NCBI GenBank assembly: GCA_900542185.1
Contig: UQMZ01000048.1
Coordinates: 1-26,951, forward strand
Length of the DNA stretch: 26,951 nucleotides
Source: an uncultured Bacteroidales bacterium
GTDB taxonomy: Bacteria > Bacteroidota > Bacteroidia > Bacteroidales > Muribaculaceae
Direction: 5' to 3'
Of this stretch, positions 12,500 to 20,730 are shown one piece after another. The translations under genes were made by a program, and so were the position numbers. Position 1 is the first letter of the stretch; each line of letters opens with the position of its first letter. The notes beneath the pieces were generated by a model that searched no databases, was not told where the DNA came from, and was given only the letters and a program-made list of their open reading frames with translations.

Positions 12500-12592
12500 A
12501 TGGAGGCCGAGGAGTACAAAGACGAGGACGAAGACGAAGAAGAAGTCTTTGAAGTCAAACTCCTTTGCAATGGCGAGGACATAAGCAACTAA
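12500..12592 (+). pseudogene. Short acidic C-terminal remnant or 30-residue peptide
   Basis: MEAEEYKDEDEDEEEVFEVK then LLCNGEDISN. In frame upstream, five more codons read AYDKA before a stop at 12482. The text looks like the tail of a longer protein whose body was lost, more than like a designed short gene. It overlaps the integrase stop codon region by 4 bases, convergently. Either a deletion scar within the element or a genuine acidic micropeptide. Confidence 0.35.
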
Positions 12593-13809
12593 CGCTTGAC
12601 GTACAGCACCCAGTCAAGAACCTTGCGGTTGGCGCGATCAACCTTTTTCTTATTCCTGTCTATGTATATCCCCGTTGTCGGGTTGACCGTACTATGTCCG
12701 AGCGCGCACGATATTACAGCGTCGGGGATGTCGATGTCGGCGGCTATGGTGGCCCAGCTATGACGTGTCCAATATGTGCTTAAATCGGGCCACTCAGCCT
12801 TTATTTTCTTCTTGCCGCCGCGACCCACAATCTCTAATTTGCCGATTTTCTTAAGGGCGATATTCATATTCTTGATGAAATCGTTCGGATTCTTCCATCG
12901 GTCCGTTATGTCAAGCAGCCCGTCGCCGTTCTGAGAACGGTGTCGGTCTATTATCTCCATGGCCTCTGGCTCGACCTTTATCGAGTACAGCTTATGGGTC
13001 TTCGCACGGCGGTATTCCACGCGGCCGTTCTCTATCTTTTTCAGATTGTACAGGTCCGTGCCGTTGATGCCTATAAGCATGAACATCAATTTGAAGTAAT
13101 CAAGATAATATTCCTGATACGGTTCTACCGTATAGTTGAACAGACGGCGCAGTTCCTTTGCCGGAAGGTTGCGCTTGCGCGTTTCCTCGGAACGTATCTT
13201 GAAACGCCGGAACGGGTAATTATTCGTCAGCTCCTCGTCTATGGCGCGGTTGAGACATGTGCGGATATTCTTGAAATGAATGTTACGCGAGTTTTGCGAA
13301 AGGCCGTCCTCCACCAGCTTTGCGTCAAGGTCGTTGAGCCATTTGAGCGTTATGTCGTCAAACGTCAGCCGCGATAAATTCTTACAGTGCTTCCGCATCT
13401 TGTCGAGGGTGTACTGGCATGACGCCTTGTAGGATTTGGTCGTCTTTGATTCCACATATTTCTCGTAGAACTTCTCCCAGTTAACCTTATCGCTCTCTGA
13501 TTCCGCATCATCGGACTTCTCGCCGAACAGTTCCTTTTCTATGACGCCACGCAGCTCGGACATCGACATTGATCGCGTCTTTGAGTTGACAAGCTCCAGT
13601 TGCAGGTTTGATAACTGTGCGTTCCATTCTTTAAGATTCTTCGCCAGCGTCAGATTCGCCTGATGAGGATTATGTGACAGCGCATCGGCAAGGTCTTCCT
13701 CAGGCACGTTTATGGCGGGCACACTGATCTCTGTATGCTTCCCACTGAAATATATCCGCAACTTGAGCGATTTTTTCGCACCACGCACAATAAATTTTGA
13801 TGTAAACAT
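12589..13809 (-). CDS. Tyrosine recombinase (integrase) of the Bacteroidetes type
   Basis: A 406-residue phage-type integrase: an N-terminal arm-binding region (VRGAKKSLKLRIYFSGKH), a SAM-like core-binding domain at about 110-200, and a catalytic domain to the end. Arg349 in TYWTRHSWAT, His372 in CALGH, Tyr382 in TTGIYID and Lys270 in RRAKTHK are plausible catalytic residues. The box I Arg of TGxR is replaced by Asn249 (IGINGTDL) and the box II His by Tyr346. The related IntDOT also lacks the box I Arg and works, so the enzyme may still be active. It points away from tRNA-Ala, whose 3' end is 240 bases behind its start, and probably catalyses integration there. Direct repeats upstream are likely arm sites. 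Confidence 0.92.
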   Translation of the reverse strand: MFTSKFIVRGAKKSLKLRIYFSGKHTEISVPAINVPEEDLADALSHNPHQANLTLAKNLKEWNAQLSNLQLELVNSKTRSMSMSELRGVIEKELFGEKSDDAESESDKVNWEKFYEKYVESKTTKSYKASCQYTLDKMRKHCKNLSRLTFDDITLKWLNDLDAKLVEDGLSQNSRNIHFKNIRTCLNRAIDEELTNNYPFRRFKIRSEETRKRNLPAKELRRLFNYTVEPYQEYYLDYFKLMFMLIGINGTDLYNLKKIENGRVEYRRAKTHKLYSIKVEPEAMEIIDRHRSQNGDGLLDITDRWKNPNDFIKNMNIALKKIGKLEIVGRGGKKKIKAEWPDLSTYWTRHSWATIAADIDIPDAVISCALGHSTVNPTTGIYIDRNKKKVDRANRKVLDWVLYVKR

Positions 13810-13867
13810 AGGATTTTAACATTATTTAACCATGTTCATACTGACCAAAACACTTTTCGGGTCATTC

Positions 13868-13936
13868 CTTAACAAAACTCGTTAAGTAATCGTTAAGTAA
13901 TTTGTCTGCAAATGTCGCAATTTGTCTGCAAATGTC
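13868..13936 (+). repeat. Direct repeats between integrase and tRNA, likely recombinase arm sites
   Basis: TTTGTCTGCAAATGTC occurs at 13901-13916 and 13921-13936, a 16-base identity with a 20-base period. Just before it, GTTAAGTAAT occurs at 13881-13890 and 13892-13901, 11 bases apart, and CTTAAC (13868-13873) is inverted with GTTAAG (13881-13886). Such clusters beside an integrase and a tRNA are typical of attachment-site arm-type or excisionase sites. Confidence 0.65.
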
Positions 13937-13979
13937 CGAATATTTTAGGGTAAATTTTATTAAAATGTGTTAAGAATAT

Positions 13980-14027
13980 AAAATAAAAGCGCTAAGAATC
14001 AATCTTTATATGACTGATTCCCAACGC
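13980..14027 (-). terminator. Rho-independent terminator downstream of tRNA-Ala
   Basis: On the minus strand GCGTTGGGAATCA (14027-14015) pairs with TGATTCTTAGCGC (14001-13989) over 13 bp, including three G-T pairs, with a 13-base loop. TTTTATTT follows. It lies 22 bases after the tRNA 3' end. If the attachment core is the tRNA 3' end, this terminator belongs to the element and not to the host. Confidence 0.65.
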
Positions 14028-14048
14028 ATTTGTGTGATATTTTTCTTG

Positions 14049-14122
14049 TGGAGCATACGAGACTCGAACTCGTCACCTCTTGACTGCCAGTCAAACGCTC
14101 TAGCCAGATGAGCTAATGCCCC
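14049..14122 (-). tRNA. tRNA-Ala (anticodon GGC)
   Basis: A complete 74-base cloverleaf: acceptor GGGGCAT/ATGCTCC, D arm GCTC...GAGC, anticodon arm TTTGA/TCAAG with loop CTGGCAG, T arm ACGAG/CTCGT with loop TTCGAGT, and discriminator A. The anticodon GGC reads GCC, and the acceptor stem has the G3-U70 pair that defines alanine tRNAs, so the identity is firm. CCA is not encoded. Its 3' half faces the integrase and is the likely attachment site of the element, which would have regenerated an intact gene. Confidence 0.95.
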
Positions 14123-14139
14123 GTGTTTTATTTTCGTCA

Positions 14140-14170
14140 CAAAATTAGGAAAATTTTTTGAATGCACAAA
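14140..14170 (-). promoter_or_regulatory. Promoter of tRNA-Ala
   Basis: On the minus strand TTTG (14167-14170), 19 bases, then TAATTTTG (14140-14147), a full Bacteroidetes consensus. The tRNA 5' end lies 17 bases beyond the -7 box, allowing a short 5' leader for RNase P. Confidence 0.8.
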
Positions 14171-14181
14171 ATTTTTTTCAA

Positions 14182-14230
14182 AATTCGCTTCGATTGATTT
14201 CAAAATTCACATCAATTCGCTTCAATTGAT
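14182..14230 (+). repeat. 17-base imperfect direct repeat upstream of tRNA-Ala
   Basis: AATTCGCTTCGATTGAT at 14182-14198 and AATTCGCTTCAATTGAT at 14214-14230 differ at one base and are 32 bases apart. They lie upstream of the tRNA promoter, on the chromosomal side. Confidence 0.6.
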
Positions 14231-14292
14231 AGGCTTTCCGACCCTGTTATGCCATAGTTACGATATATTCCATATTGCTGCAAGTTGCGGTT

Positions 14293-14324
14293 CTTGCCGG
14301 AATGAATAAAATGCGCTATCTTTG
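14293..14324 (+). promoter_or_regulatory. Promoter of the glycosyltransferase gene
   Basis: CTTG (14293-14296), 20 bases, then TATCTTTG (14317-14324). The start codon at 14332 is only 7 bases further, so the mRNA has a very short or no leader. This argues against the upstream in-frame ATGs at 14275 and 14302. Confidence 0.65.
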
Positions 14325-14331
14325 CCATGTC

Positions 14332-15231
14332 ATGATCAGCATAATAATACCTCTATATAATAAGGGCGAGCTGATAGGGCGCACTCTGCGCTCCATCGCC
14401 GCTCAGGAGAACGTTCCGGTGGAATACGAGGTCGTAGTAGTGGACGACGGCTCGACCGACGGCTGTGCCGATATCGCCCGCCATGTCGCTTCGGAAACAG
14501 GCATACAAAATTTTCGCGTCATACCACAGCCTAACGCCGGTGTCGGAGCCGCCCGCAACCGTGGCATAGCCGAGGCACGTGGCGAATATGTGGCGTTTCT
14601 CGATGCCGATGATATCTGGAAACCTTCACACCTCCGCACGCTGGCCGAGCTGGCCGAAAGGTATCCTCAATGCCCGGTATGTGCGACAAACTACGAGAAC
14701 CTGATGCCTGACGGTCGCATTGTGCCCAATATGCTGCGCGACGTGCCTTTCACGTCCGATTGCGGCGTGATAGACCGTTACTTTGCGATTGCAGCGACCT
14801 CCAATCCTCCTCTCTGGACCTCGGCCCTGATGGTGCGGACTGAAGCCATACGCAAAATCGGAGGCTTCCCGACCGGCATCAAATCGGGCGAGGACCTGCT
14901 GACATGGGCACGGCTCGCCGCCGCATCGCCCGTAGCTTATTGCCTGACACCATCGGCCGTGTATGTGCGCGGCTGCAGCAACGCCCGTCCTCCTGAGGCC
15001 ATAGACCTGGCAGGCCGGGGACTTGAAGAAATATACCGGTCTCATCCCGACCTGCCCGGCCTGAAGCAATACTTAGCATTATGGTATAACATGCGCATGA
15101 GTCGTTGTATGGCGCACCGCATGTACGGCAAAGGCCTGCGCGCTCTTTTCCGCTCTGTACGATACCGCCCCACACTGCGCATCGCCAAGCCACTGATCCA
15201 ATACACTCTCCTCGGCTTGCAGAACAGGTGA
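14332..15231 (+). CDS. Family 2 glycosyltransferase
   Basis: A 299-residue GT-A fold glycosyltransferase of family GT2. It starts MISIIIPLYNKGELIGRTLR, the typical first strand and loop, with the nucleotide-binding VVVDDGST (35-42), the conserved NAGVGAARNRG (68-78) and the metal-binding DAD at 91-93. It probably adds a sugar to a cell-surface glycan at the inner face of the membrane; donor and acceptor are unknown. No membrane segment is evident. I prefer the ATG at 14332 because the core fold begins there and a promoter -7 box lies just upstream. It stands alone, with the AraC-type gene converging from the right. Confidence 0.9.
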   Translation: MISIIIPLYNKGELIGRTLRSIAAQENVPVEYEVVVVDDGSTDGCADIARHVASETGIQNFRVIPQPNAGVGAARNRGIAEARGEYVAFLDADDIWKPSHLRTLAELAERYPQCPVCATNYENLMPDGRIVPNMLRDVPFTSDCGVIDRYFAIAATSNPPLWTSALMVRTEAIRKIGGFPTGIKSGEDLLTWARLAAASPVAYCLTPSAVYVRGCSNARPPEAIDLAGRGLEEIYRSHPDLPGLKQYLALWYNMRMSRCMAHRMYGKGLRALFRSVRYRPTLRIAKPLIQYTLLGLQNR

Positions 15232-15344
15232 GTGGAAATTCCCTGCACCAATCTGAACCAGGCCGTGTCGCAAACGGAATATGTCAGGGACGTTTCCCCC
15301 ATGCGACTATGCGGGGCCTGAATTCGATTATCCCTATCGTTACA

Positions 15345-16226
15345 TCAGGAAGTCAGATTCTTGCGGTATTCGGTCAGGGAACATCCTGTATGGTGCTTGA
15401 AAAATTTGCTCAGCGTCGCCTGGTCGGAGAAATTCAGTTTATTGGCTATCTGTTGCATGGAATCGTTGGTGTGTTCCAGCATTCTTACAATCTCCCCGAT
15501 AAGGGAGTTGCATATCCAGTCATAGGCAGTTTTACCTGTTTGCCATTTCACGATGCGGTTCAGATACTGATGGCTTATACACAATTCCGAGGCATAGAAA
15601 CCGACCGAATGATGTTGCAGGCCGTGGCGGTCAAGTAATTTCATAAATGCCATGAATATCTCTACCTTCCTTCCTGTCAGATTGTCCTTATCTTCCCCGC
15701 CATAACGTATATATAGATCTGCCATATCCATAAAATACATCATTATGGCGCTTTTAATCATTTCGTTACGGAAGATATGATTGATATCTGCCGCTATGTT
15801 CATAATACATTGCAAGCGAAACAGAAGGGCGGATAAAAATGCCGGCGAGAGCCTTGAAACCGGTTGTTTCAGGGCTCTTGCCACGAGAGAGAACGGCAAA
15901 GGAGGGGTTCGTTTGAAAATGACCTTATTGTATGATTCGGCCATTACCATTACGTATGCATTGATGTTTTCCGATGTCGTGGAGATTCGGATATGAGTGC
16001 CGTGGATAAAGTGACCGAATTCGTTTTCCTTCAATATGTAGGTCGATTCTCGGTATTTAATTTCCAGACATCCGGTGATGACCAATACATGAACCACGAT
16101 TACAGATTCCATCCCATCCAGGCAGCAAGGTCCGTATGAGTTTACGGGAGTGATTTGCCAAATCAGAAATCCGTTATTGATTTCAAAGCAATTTTTTCTA
16201 TGCTGTGCGAATTGTGTCAAGTTCAT
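15345..16226 (-). CDS. AraC-family transcriptional regulator
   Basis: A 293-residue regulator. The C-terminal 90 residues hold the two helix-turn-helix units of AraC/XylS proteins: YASELCISHQYLNRIVKWQT around 207-226 and IANKLNFSDQATLSKFFKHH around 260-279, ending TGCSLTEYRKNL. The N-terminal part has a cupin-like sensing domain (VLVITGCLEIKYRESTYILK, FGHFIHGTHIRIS). It is divergent from the RND efflux operon, and three TTCAGATT boxes lie in between, so it most likely activates the pump genes in response to an unknown ligand. Its own promoter is a perfect consensus, suggesting constitutive expression. Confidence 0.9.
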   Translation of the reverse strand: MNLTQFAQHRKNCFEINNGFLIWQITPVNSYGPCCLDGMESVIVVHVLVITGCLEIKYRESTYILKENEFGHFIHGTHIRISTTSENINAYVMVMAESYNKVIFKRTPPLPFSLVARALKQPVSRLSPAFLSALLFRLQCIMNIAADINHIFRNEMIKSAIMMYFMDMADLYIRYGGEDKDNLTGRKVEIFMAFMKLLDRHGLQHHSVGFYASELCISHQYLNRIVKWQTGKTAYDWICNSLIGEIVRMLEHTNDSMQQIANKLNFSDQATLSKFFKHHTGCSLTEYRKNLTS

Positions 16227-16245
16227 TGTGGCGTATTTTTAGCAG

Positions 16246-16277
16246 CAAAGATAACCATTTATCATGAGCCTGGCAAA
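16246..16277 (-). promoter_or_regulatory. Promoter of the AraC-type regulator
   Basis: On the minus strand TTTG (16274-16277), 20 bases, then TATCTTTG (16246-16253), a perfect match. The start codon follows 19 bases after the -7 box. Confidence 0.8.
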
Positions 16278-16325
16278 GTTAAACACCATTAGAATAAAGG
16301 AATAGGCTGTTTATGAAGGTGCGGG

Positions 16326-16405
16326 TTTCAGATTGGCAAAACATTGGTTCAGATTTTCCAACAGAGTTCGCGGAATTTGCATGTTGTTTCAGATTTGACA
16401 AAGAC
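16326..16405 (+). promoter_or_regulatory. Three direct TTCAGATT boxes, likely AraC-type operator
   Basis: TTCAGATT begins at 16327, 16348 and 16388. The first and third are longer repeats, TTTCAGATTGGCAAAAC and TTTCAGATTTGACAAAGAC. Spacings of 21 and 40 bases (about 2 and 4 helical turns) would place the sites on one face of the DNA, as is usual for AraC-family dimers. They sit just upstream of the pump promoter. Confidence 0.6.
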
Positions 16406-16444
16406 TGTGCTTCTTCGGACAGATACCGGGAATCAATCTATAAC

Positions 16445-16452
16445 TAATTTTG
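16445..16452 (+). promoter_or_regulatory. -7 box of the efflux operon, lacking a -33 box
   Basis: TAATTTTG at 16445-16452 is perfect, but no TTTG lies 19-21 bases upstream. With the operator boxes ending at 16405 this fits a promoter that needs an activator. The ATG is 26 bases downstream of the box. Confidence 0.65.
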
Positions 16453-16477
16453 CGCCGAAATAAACAAATCGGATAAT

Positions 16478-17572
16478 ATGAAGCTATATCTAATTACATT
16501 TATTTCGGCGGTAATGCTATTGGCAGGCTGCCGACAGAAAAACGAGAGTCAAGGTGCGCCGGGTGATTACGCGCTTTTGACGCTCAAACCGGAAAACCGG
16601 GAACTGACAGTAAAATATTCCGCGGTAATCAAAGGCAAACAGGATGTGGAGATTCGCCCGCAGATTTCGGGAACCATCACAAAGGTGTGTGTCGAAGAAG
16701 GAGCATACGTACGCAAGGGGCAAGTCTTGTTTGTGATAGATCAGGTGCCTTACCGGGCAGCGGTGCGGAAAGCGGAAGCCGCCGTTGCCACGGCTGAAGC
16801 AAACGAGGCCATCTCACGTCAGAAACTTGAAGGAAAGGAGTCCTTGTACCATGACAAGGTCATATCCGATTTTGATCTGCGCACCGCCCGAAATAACTAT
16901 AAAAGCGCACAGGCGGCACTTTCCCAGGCAAAAGCCGAACTGACCGAAGCAACCAACAATCTCTCATATACCGAGGTGAAAAGCCCGGTCGACGGCTATG
17001 CCGGCATGACGTCTTACAGAGTGGGCGCGTTGGTCGGGCCAACAATGACGGAGCCTCTTATAAACGTGTCGGACAATTCGGAAATGTATGCATATTTCTC
17101 ATTGTCGGAAAAGCAAGTTCTTTCGCTGACCTCCCGTTACGGTTCGCTTGAAAAAGCAATCTCATCTTTCCCTGCCGTTACACTTGAGCTTAACGACGGG
17201 ACGAAATACGAATTACCGGGCAAGGTGGATGTGATAAGCGGCATCATCGACCGCAATACCGGCTCCGTGACACTCCGTGCTACATTCGCGAATCCGGATA
17301 AAAGACTCATGAGCGGAGGTTCGGCGAATGTCATTGTCCCATACCGACACAATGATTGTATCGTAATTCCGCAGGAAGCCACCTATGATATTCAAAACCG
17401 CATATTCGCCTATCGTGTGATCGACGGCAAAGCGGTATCCACTCCTGTTACTGTTCAGGAGATAAACGACGGCAGGGAATATATTGTCGAGGAGGGATTG
17501 ACCGAAGGAGATGTCATAGTAGCCGAAGGAGCGGGATTACTCAAAAACGGCACAACAGTTATCACCCAATAG
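16478..17572 (+). CDS. RND efflux periplasmic adaptor lipoprotein (AcrA-like)
   Basis: A 364-residue membrane fusion protein. The signal peptide MKLYLITFISAVMLLAGC has a lipobox with Cys18. A biotinyl-lipoyl-like half (IRPQISGTITKVCVEEGAYV), a helical hairpin with coiled-coil repeats (AAVATAEANEAISRQKLEGK), the second lipoyl half (TEVKSPVDGYAGMTSYRVG in essence), and the beta-barrel and membrane-proximal domains follow in the usual order. It links the inner membrane pump to the outer membrane channel in the periplasm, anchored by lipid. It is the first gene of the operon, 14 bases before the pump gene. Confidence 0.93.
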   Translation: MKLYLITFISAVMLLAGCRQKNESQGAPGDYALLTLKPENRELTVKYSAVIKGKQDVEIRPQISGTITKVCVEEGAYVRKGQVLFVIDQVPYRAAVRKAEAAVATAEANEAISRQKLEGKESLYHDKVISDFDLRTARNNYKSAQAALSQAKAELTEATNNLSYTEVKSPVDGYAGMTSYRVGALVGPTMTEPLINVSDNSEMYAYFSLSEKQVLSLTSRYGSLEKAISSFPAVTLELNDGTKYELPGKVDVISGIIDRNTGSVTLRATFANPDKRLMSGGSANVIVPYRHNDCIVIPQEATYDIQNRIFAYRVIDGKAVSTPVTVQEINDGREYIVEEGLTEGDVIVAEGAGLLKNGTTVITQ

Positions 17573-17586
17573 AACAGGAACAAGCA

Positions 17587-20500
17587 ATGAAACTGAAGTT
17601 TTTCATCGACCGACCGATCTTTTCGATGGTCATATCTGTCGTGATAGTCGTTGCCGGAATCATAGGGCTTTATTCTCTTTCCGTGGAGCAATATCCCGAC
17701 ATTGCCCCTCCCACAATACAAGTATCGACTACTTATAGCGGAGCGAATGCCGAAACAGTCCAGAAAAGTGTGATCGTGCCGCTTGAAGAAGCCATAAACG
17801 GTGTCGAGAATATGACGTATATGACTTCAACGGCAAGCAATAACGGGAGTGCCACGATCACGGTGTTTTTCAAGCAGGGTACGGATGCGGATATGGCTGC
17901 CGTAAATGTCCAGAACAAAGTATCGACGGCGACATCGCTATTGCCGGCGGAAGTAACCAAAGTCGGCGTTTCCACAATGAAACGTCAGAGCAGTATACTT
18001 AAAATATTCGGATTATACAGTCCTGATGGCACATACGATGAAACATTCCTGACAAATTATCTCAACATCAATGTCAAACCTCAGCTACAACGCATCTCCG
18101 GTGTGGATGAGATAAATGTAATGGGCGGCGATTACGCAATGCGTATATGGCTCGAACCGGATGTGATGGCACAATACGGGTTAACGCCATCGGATGTTGA
18201 AAAAGCGCTGTCGTCACAGAATGTGGAGGCATCTGTCGGGGCTATCGGAGAAGACTCAAAGAATGTATATCAATATACATTGAAATATCGGGGACGTCTT
18301 GAAACGGAACAGGAATTTGAAGAAATTGTCATCAAGGCATTTGACGATGGCAAGGTCTTGAGACTGAAAGATATTGCCACAATAGAATTAGGGTCCCAGA
18401 GTTATGCTTACACCGGCGGCGTGAACGGTTCGCCCGGAAGCACCTGTATGATAAATCAGACTGCGGGAACAAATGCCAATGAAATCATCACCTCTATTGA
18501 TGATTTTCTTGATGAGTTGAAAGATAATCTGCCTGATGATATGGAGATTGTCGAACTTATGAGTACCAAGAACTTTCTCGATGCCTCCATTGACGAAGTC
18601 ATAAAGACATTGCTGGAGGCAATCGTACTCGTTGTGCTGGTTGTATATTTCTTCCTGCAGAATCCGCGTTCAACGCTTATCCCCACCGTCAGTATATTTG
18701 TATCTCTGATAGGCACGTTCGCTTTTCTCTATATTGCCGGATTCAGCATCAATCTCCTGACATTGTTCGCTTTGGTTCTGGCAATCGGAACAATTGTCGA
18801 TGACGCCATTATCGTGGTGGAGGCAGTACAGACACGTTTCGACGAGGGTTACCGTTCTCCATACAAGGCTGCCATTGATGCCATGAGCGGAATTTCGTCG
18901 GCAATCGTGACATCGACACTGGTATTCATGGCTGTGTTTGTTCCAGTGTCTTTCATGGGAGGCACATCAGGTATATTCTATACGCAGTTTGGAATAACAA
19001 TGGCTGTCGCCGTAGGTATATCCGCTATAAATGCGCTTACGTTGTCGCCGGCCTTATGCGCACTGATTCTGCGTCCTAATGAAATACCGGAAGACGGCAG
19101 GAAGCCGGAGCTTTCCACAAGGTTTCGTCTCGCCTTTGAAGCATCGTTCAAACGGGTAGTATCAAAATACTCAAAAGGAGTCAAATTCATCATCAGCCAT
19201 AAATGGCTTGCATGGTCCACCCTGGGTGTGGCAGTCGCACTGCTGGCATATATGATGTCGGTCACCAAAACCGGTCTCGTGCCAAACGAGGATACCGGCT
19301 CAATCTTCGTCAGTGTCGATGCGCCGGCAGGCAGCACTCTGGCTGAAACGGCCTCCATTATGGACAAGATTGAGGATGTGCTGAAGGATATACCGCAGAT
19401 TGACAACTATAACAAAATCGCAGGTTTCGGCATGGGTTCCGGCAATGGCTCCTCGCAAGGAATGTTCATCATCAAGCTGAAACATTGGGATGAACGAAAA
19501 GGTGAGGGTGGTTCGGTAGATGCGATTCGGGATGAAATCTACCGCAGGACATCGAAAATCAAGAATGCCAATATTTTCGCTTTCTCACCGCCTATGATTG
19601 CAGGTTACGGGACAGGCAACAGTTTCGAGGTATATTTGCAAGACCGTTCCGGAAAAGGTATAGATGCTCTCAGCGATGTAACCGAGGATTTCCTCGCCAG
19701 GCTCAATCAACGGCCGGAGGTACAGATGGCATATACCTCATTCAGCACGAATTTCCCGCAATATCGTGTGGATATCGATGAGGCGCAGTGTCAGAGAGCG
19801 GGTATCACCACCAGCGATGTATTGAACACTCTGTCAGGCTATCTGGGGAGTGTCTATGCCTCGAACTTCAATAGGTTCACCAAGTTGTACAGAGTGATCA
19901 TGCAGGCATCCTCCGGGGACAGAAACAGTCTGCAGTCGCTTGACAACATCTATGTGAAAACAAGAGGTGGAATGGCGCCCGTAAGCCAGTTTGTCAATCT
20001 GACTAAAACGTATGGAGCGGAGTCCCTGACACGCTTCAATATGTTTTCGGCTATAAATGTTCAAGGGATGCCGGCTCCCGGATACAGTTCAGGGGATGTC
20101 ATAAAGGCCATTTCTGAAGTAGCCGGCCAGACATTGCCTACGGGATACAGCTATGAATTTTCAGGCATGACGCGGGAGGAGGAACAGATGGAAAATTCCC
20201 ATGACACTGTCATCATTTATGCTATATGTATCTTATTTGTTTATCTGATACTTTGTGCCTTGTATGAAAGTCTGTTCGTGCCGCTTGCAGTAATACTCTC
20301 GGTACCGTTTGGCCTTATGGGTAGCTTTCTCTTTGCCAATATCTGGGGCGTGGAAAACAATATATATTTGCAGACGGGGCTAATTATGATTATAGGTCTA
20401 TTGGCAAAAACTGCAATTCTTCTCACTGAATATGCTGCCGAGAGGAGAAAGGCGGGGATGTCACTGGTAAGCGCGGCTGTATCTGCCGCGGAAGCACGTC

Positions 20501-20730
20501 TCCGACCAATCCTGATGACGGCACTGACCATGATTTTCGGTCTGCTTCCGCTGATGTTCGCTAACGGTGTGGGTGCTAACGGCAACCGTTCCGTCGGCGT
20601 GGGAGTCGTAGGCGGTATGCTTATCGGCACTATCGCACTATTGTTTGTTACTCCTGTTTTCTTCATTACTTTCCAGCATATTGAAGAAACGGTAATGGGT
20701 AAACGCAAATCTCAAAGAGAATCAAAATGA
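17587..20730 (+). CDS. RND multidrug efflux pump (AcrB-like, HAE1 family)
   Basis: A 1047-residue proton-driven exporter of normal family length. It starts MKLKFFIDRPIFSMVISVVI, with the usual amphipathic start and first membrane span. Asp405 and Asp406 in GTIVDDAIIVVE and Lys941 in GLLAKTAILL match the proton-relay residues Asp407, Asp408 and Lys940 of AcrB. Two large periplasmic loops follow spans 1 and 7. All essential residues are present, so the pump should work. Substrates cannot be predicted; in Bacteroidales these systems export antibiotics, bile salts or dyes. Its stop overlaps the start of the channel gene (ATGA). Confidence 0.95.
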   Translation: MKLKFFIDRPIFSMVISVVIVVAGIIGLYSLSVEQYPDIAPPTIQVSTTYSGANAETVQKSVIVPLEEAINGVENMTYMTSTASNNGSATITVFFKQGTDADMAAVNVQNKVSTATSLLPAEVTKVGVSTMKRQSSILKIFGLYSPDGTYDETFLTNYLNINVKPQLQRISGVDEINVMGGDYAMRIWLEPDVMAQYGLTPSDVEKALSSQNVEASVGAIGEDSKNVYQYTLKYRGRLETEQEFEEIVIKAFDDGKVLRLKDIATIELGSQSYAYTGGVNGSPGSTCMINQTAGTNANEIITSIDDFLDELKDNLPDDMEIVELMSTKNFLDASIDEVIKTLLEAIVLVVLVVYFFLQNPRSTLIPTVSIFVSLIGTFAFLYIAGFSINLLTLFALVLAIGTIVDDAIIVVEAVQTRFDEGYRSPYKAAIDAMSGISSAIVTSTLVFMAVFVPVSFMGGTSGIFYTQFGITMAVAVGISAINALTLSPALCALILRPNEIPEDGRKPELSTRFRLAFEASFKRVVSKYSKGVKFIISHKWLAWSTLGVAVALLAYMMSVTKTGLVPNEDTGSIFVSVDAPAGSTLAETASIMDKIEDVLKDIPQIDNYNKIAGFGMGSGNGSSQGMFIIKLKHWDERKGEGGSVDAIRDEIYRRTSKIKNANIFAFSPPMIAGYGTGNSFEVYLQDRSGKGIDALSDVTEDFLARLNQRPEVQMAYTSFSTNFPQYRVDIDEAQCQRAGITTSDVLNTLSGYLGSVYASNFNRFTKLYRVIMQASSGDRNSLQSLDNIYVKTRGGMAPVSQFVNLTKTYGAESLTRFNMFSAINVQGMPAPGYSSGDVIKAISEVAGQTLPTGYSYEFSGMTREEEQMENSHDTVIIYAICILFVYLILCALYESLFVPLAVILSVPFGLMGSFLFANIWGVENNIYLQTGLIMIIGLLAKTAILLTEYAAERRKAGMSLVSAAVSAAEARLRPILMTALTMIFGLLPLMFANGVGANGNRSVGVGVVGGMLIGTIALLFVTPVFFITFQHIEETVMGKRKSQRESK

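Larger units (their letters stand above)
1..14048. mobile_element. Integrated mobile element, right-hand part, abutting tRNA-Ala
   Basis: The stretch carries a tyrosine recombinase, an SF3 helicase, a serine recombinase, a Zeta-type kinase and many tiny genes without housekeeping roles, whereas everything right of the tRNA looks chromosomal. The integrase lies next to the 3' end of tRNA-Ala, the usual arrangement for elements that integrate into tRNA 3' ends. The left end is not in the window: I found no second copy of the tRNA 3' half. The exact right boundary is unknown and is probably inside or just beside 14049-14080. No relaxase, coupling protein, capsid or terminase is visible, so the class of element (phage, phage-plasmid, ICE or IME) stays open. 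Confidence 0.8.

Noticed and set aside
14275..14331. Upstream start of the glycosyltransferase at 14275
   Set aside because: The extra residues precede the first GT2 strand, and the promoter -7 box lies inside this segment, so it should not be transcribed from that promoter.
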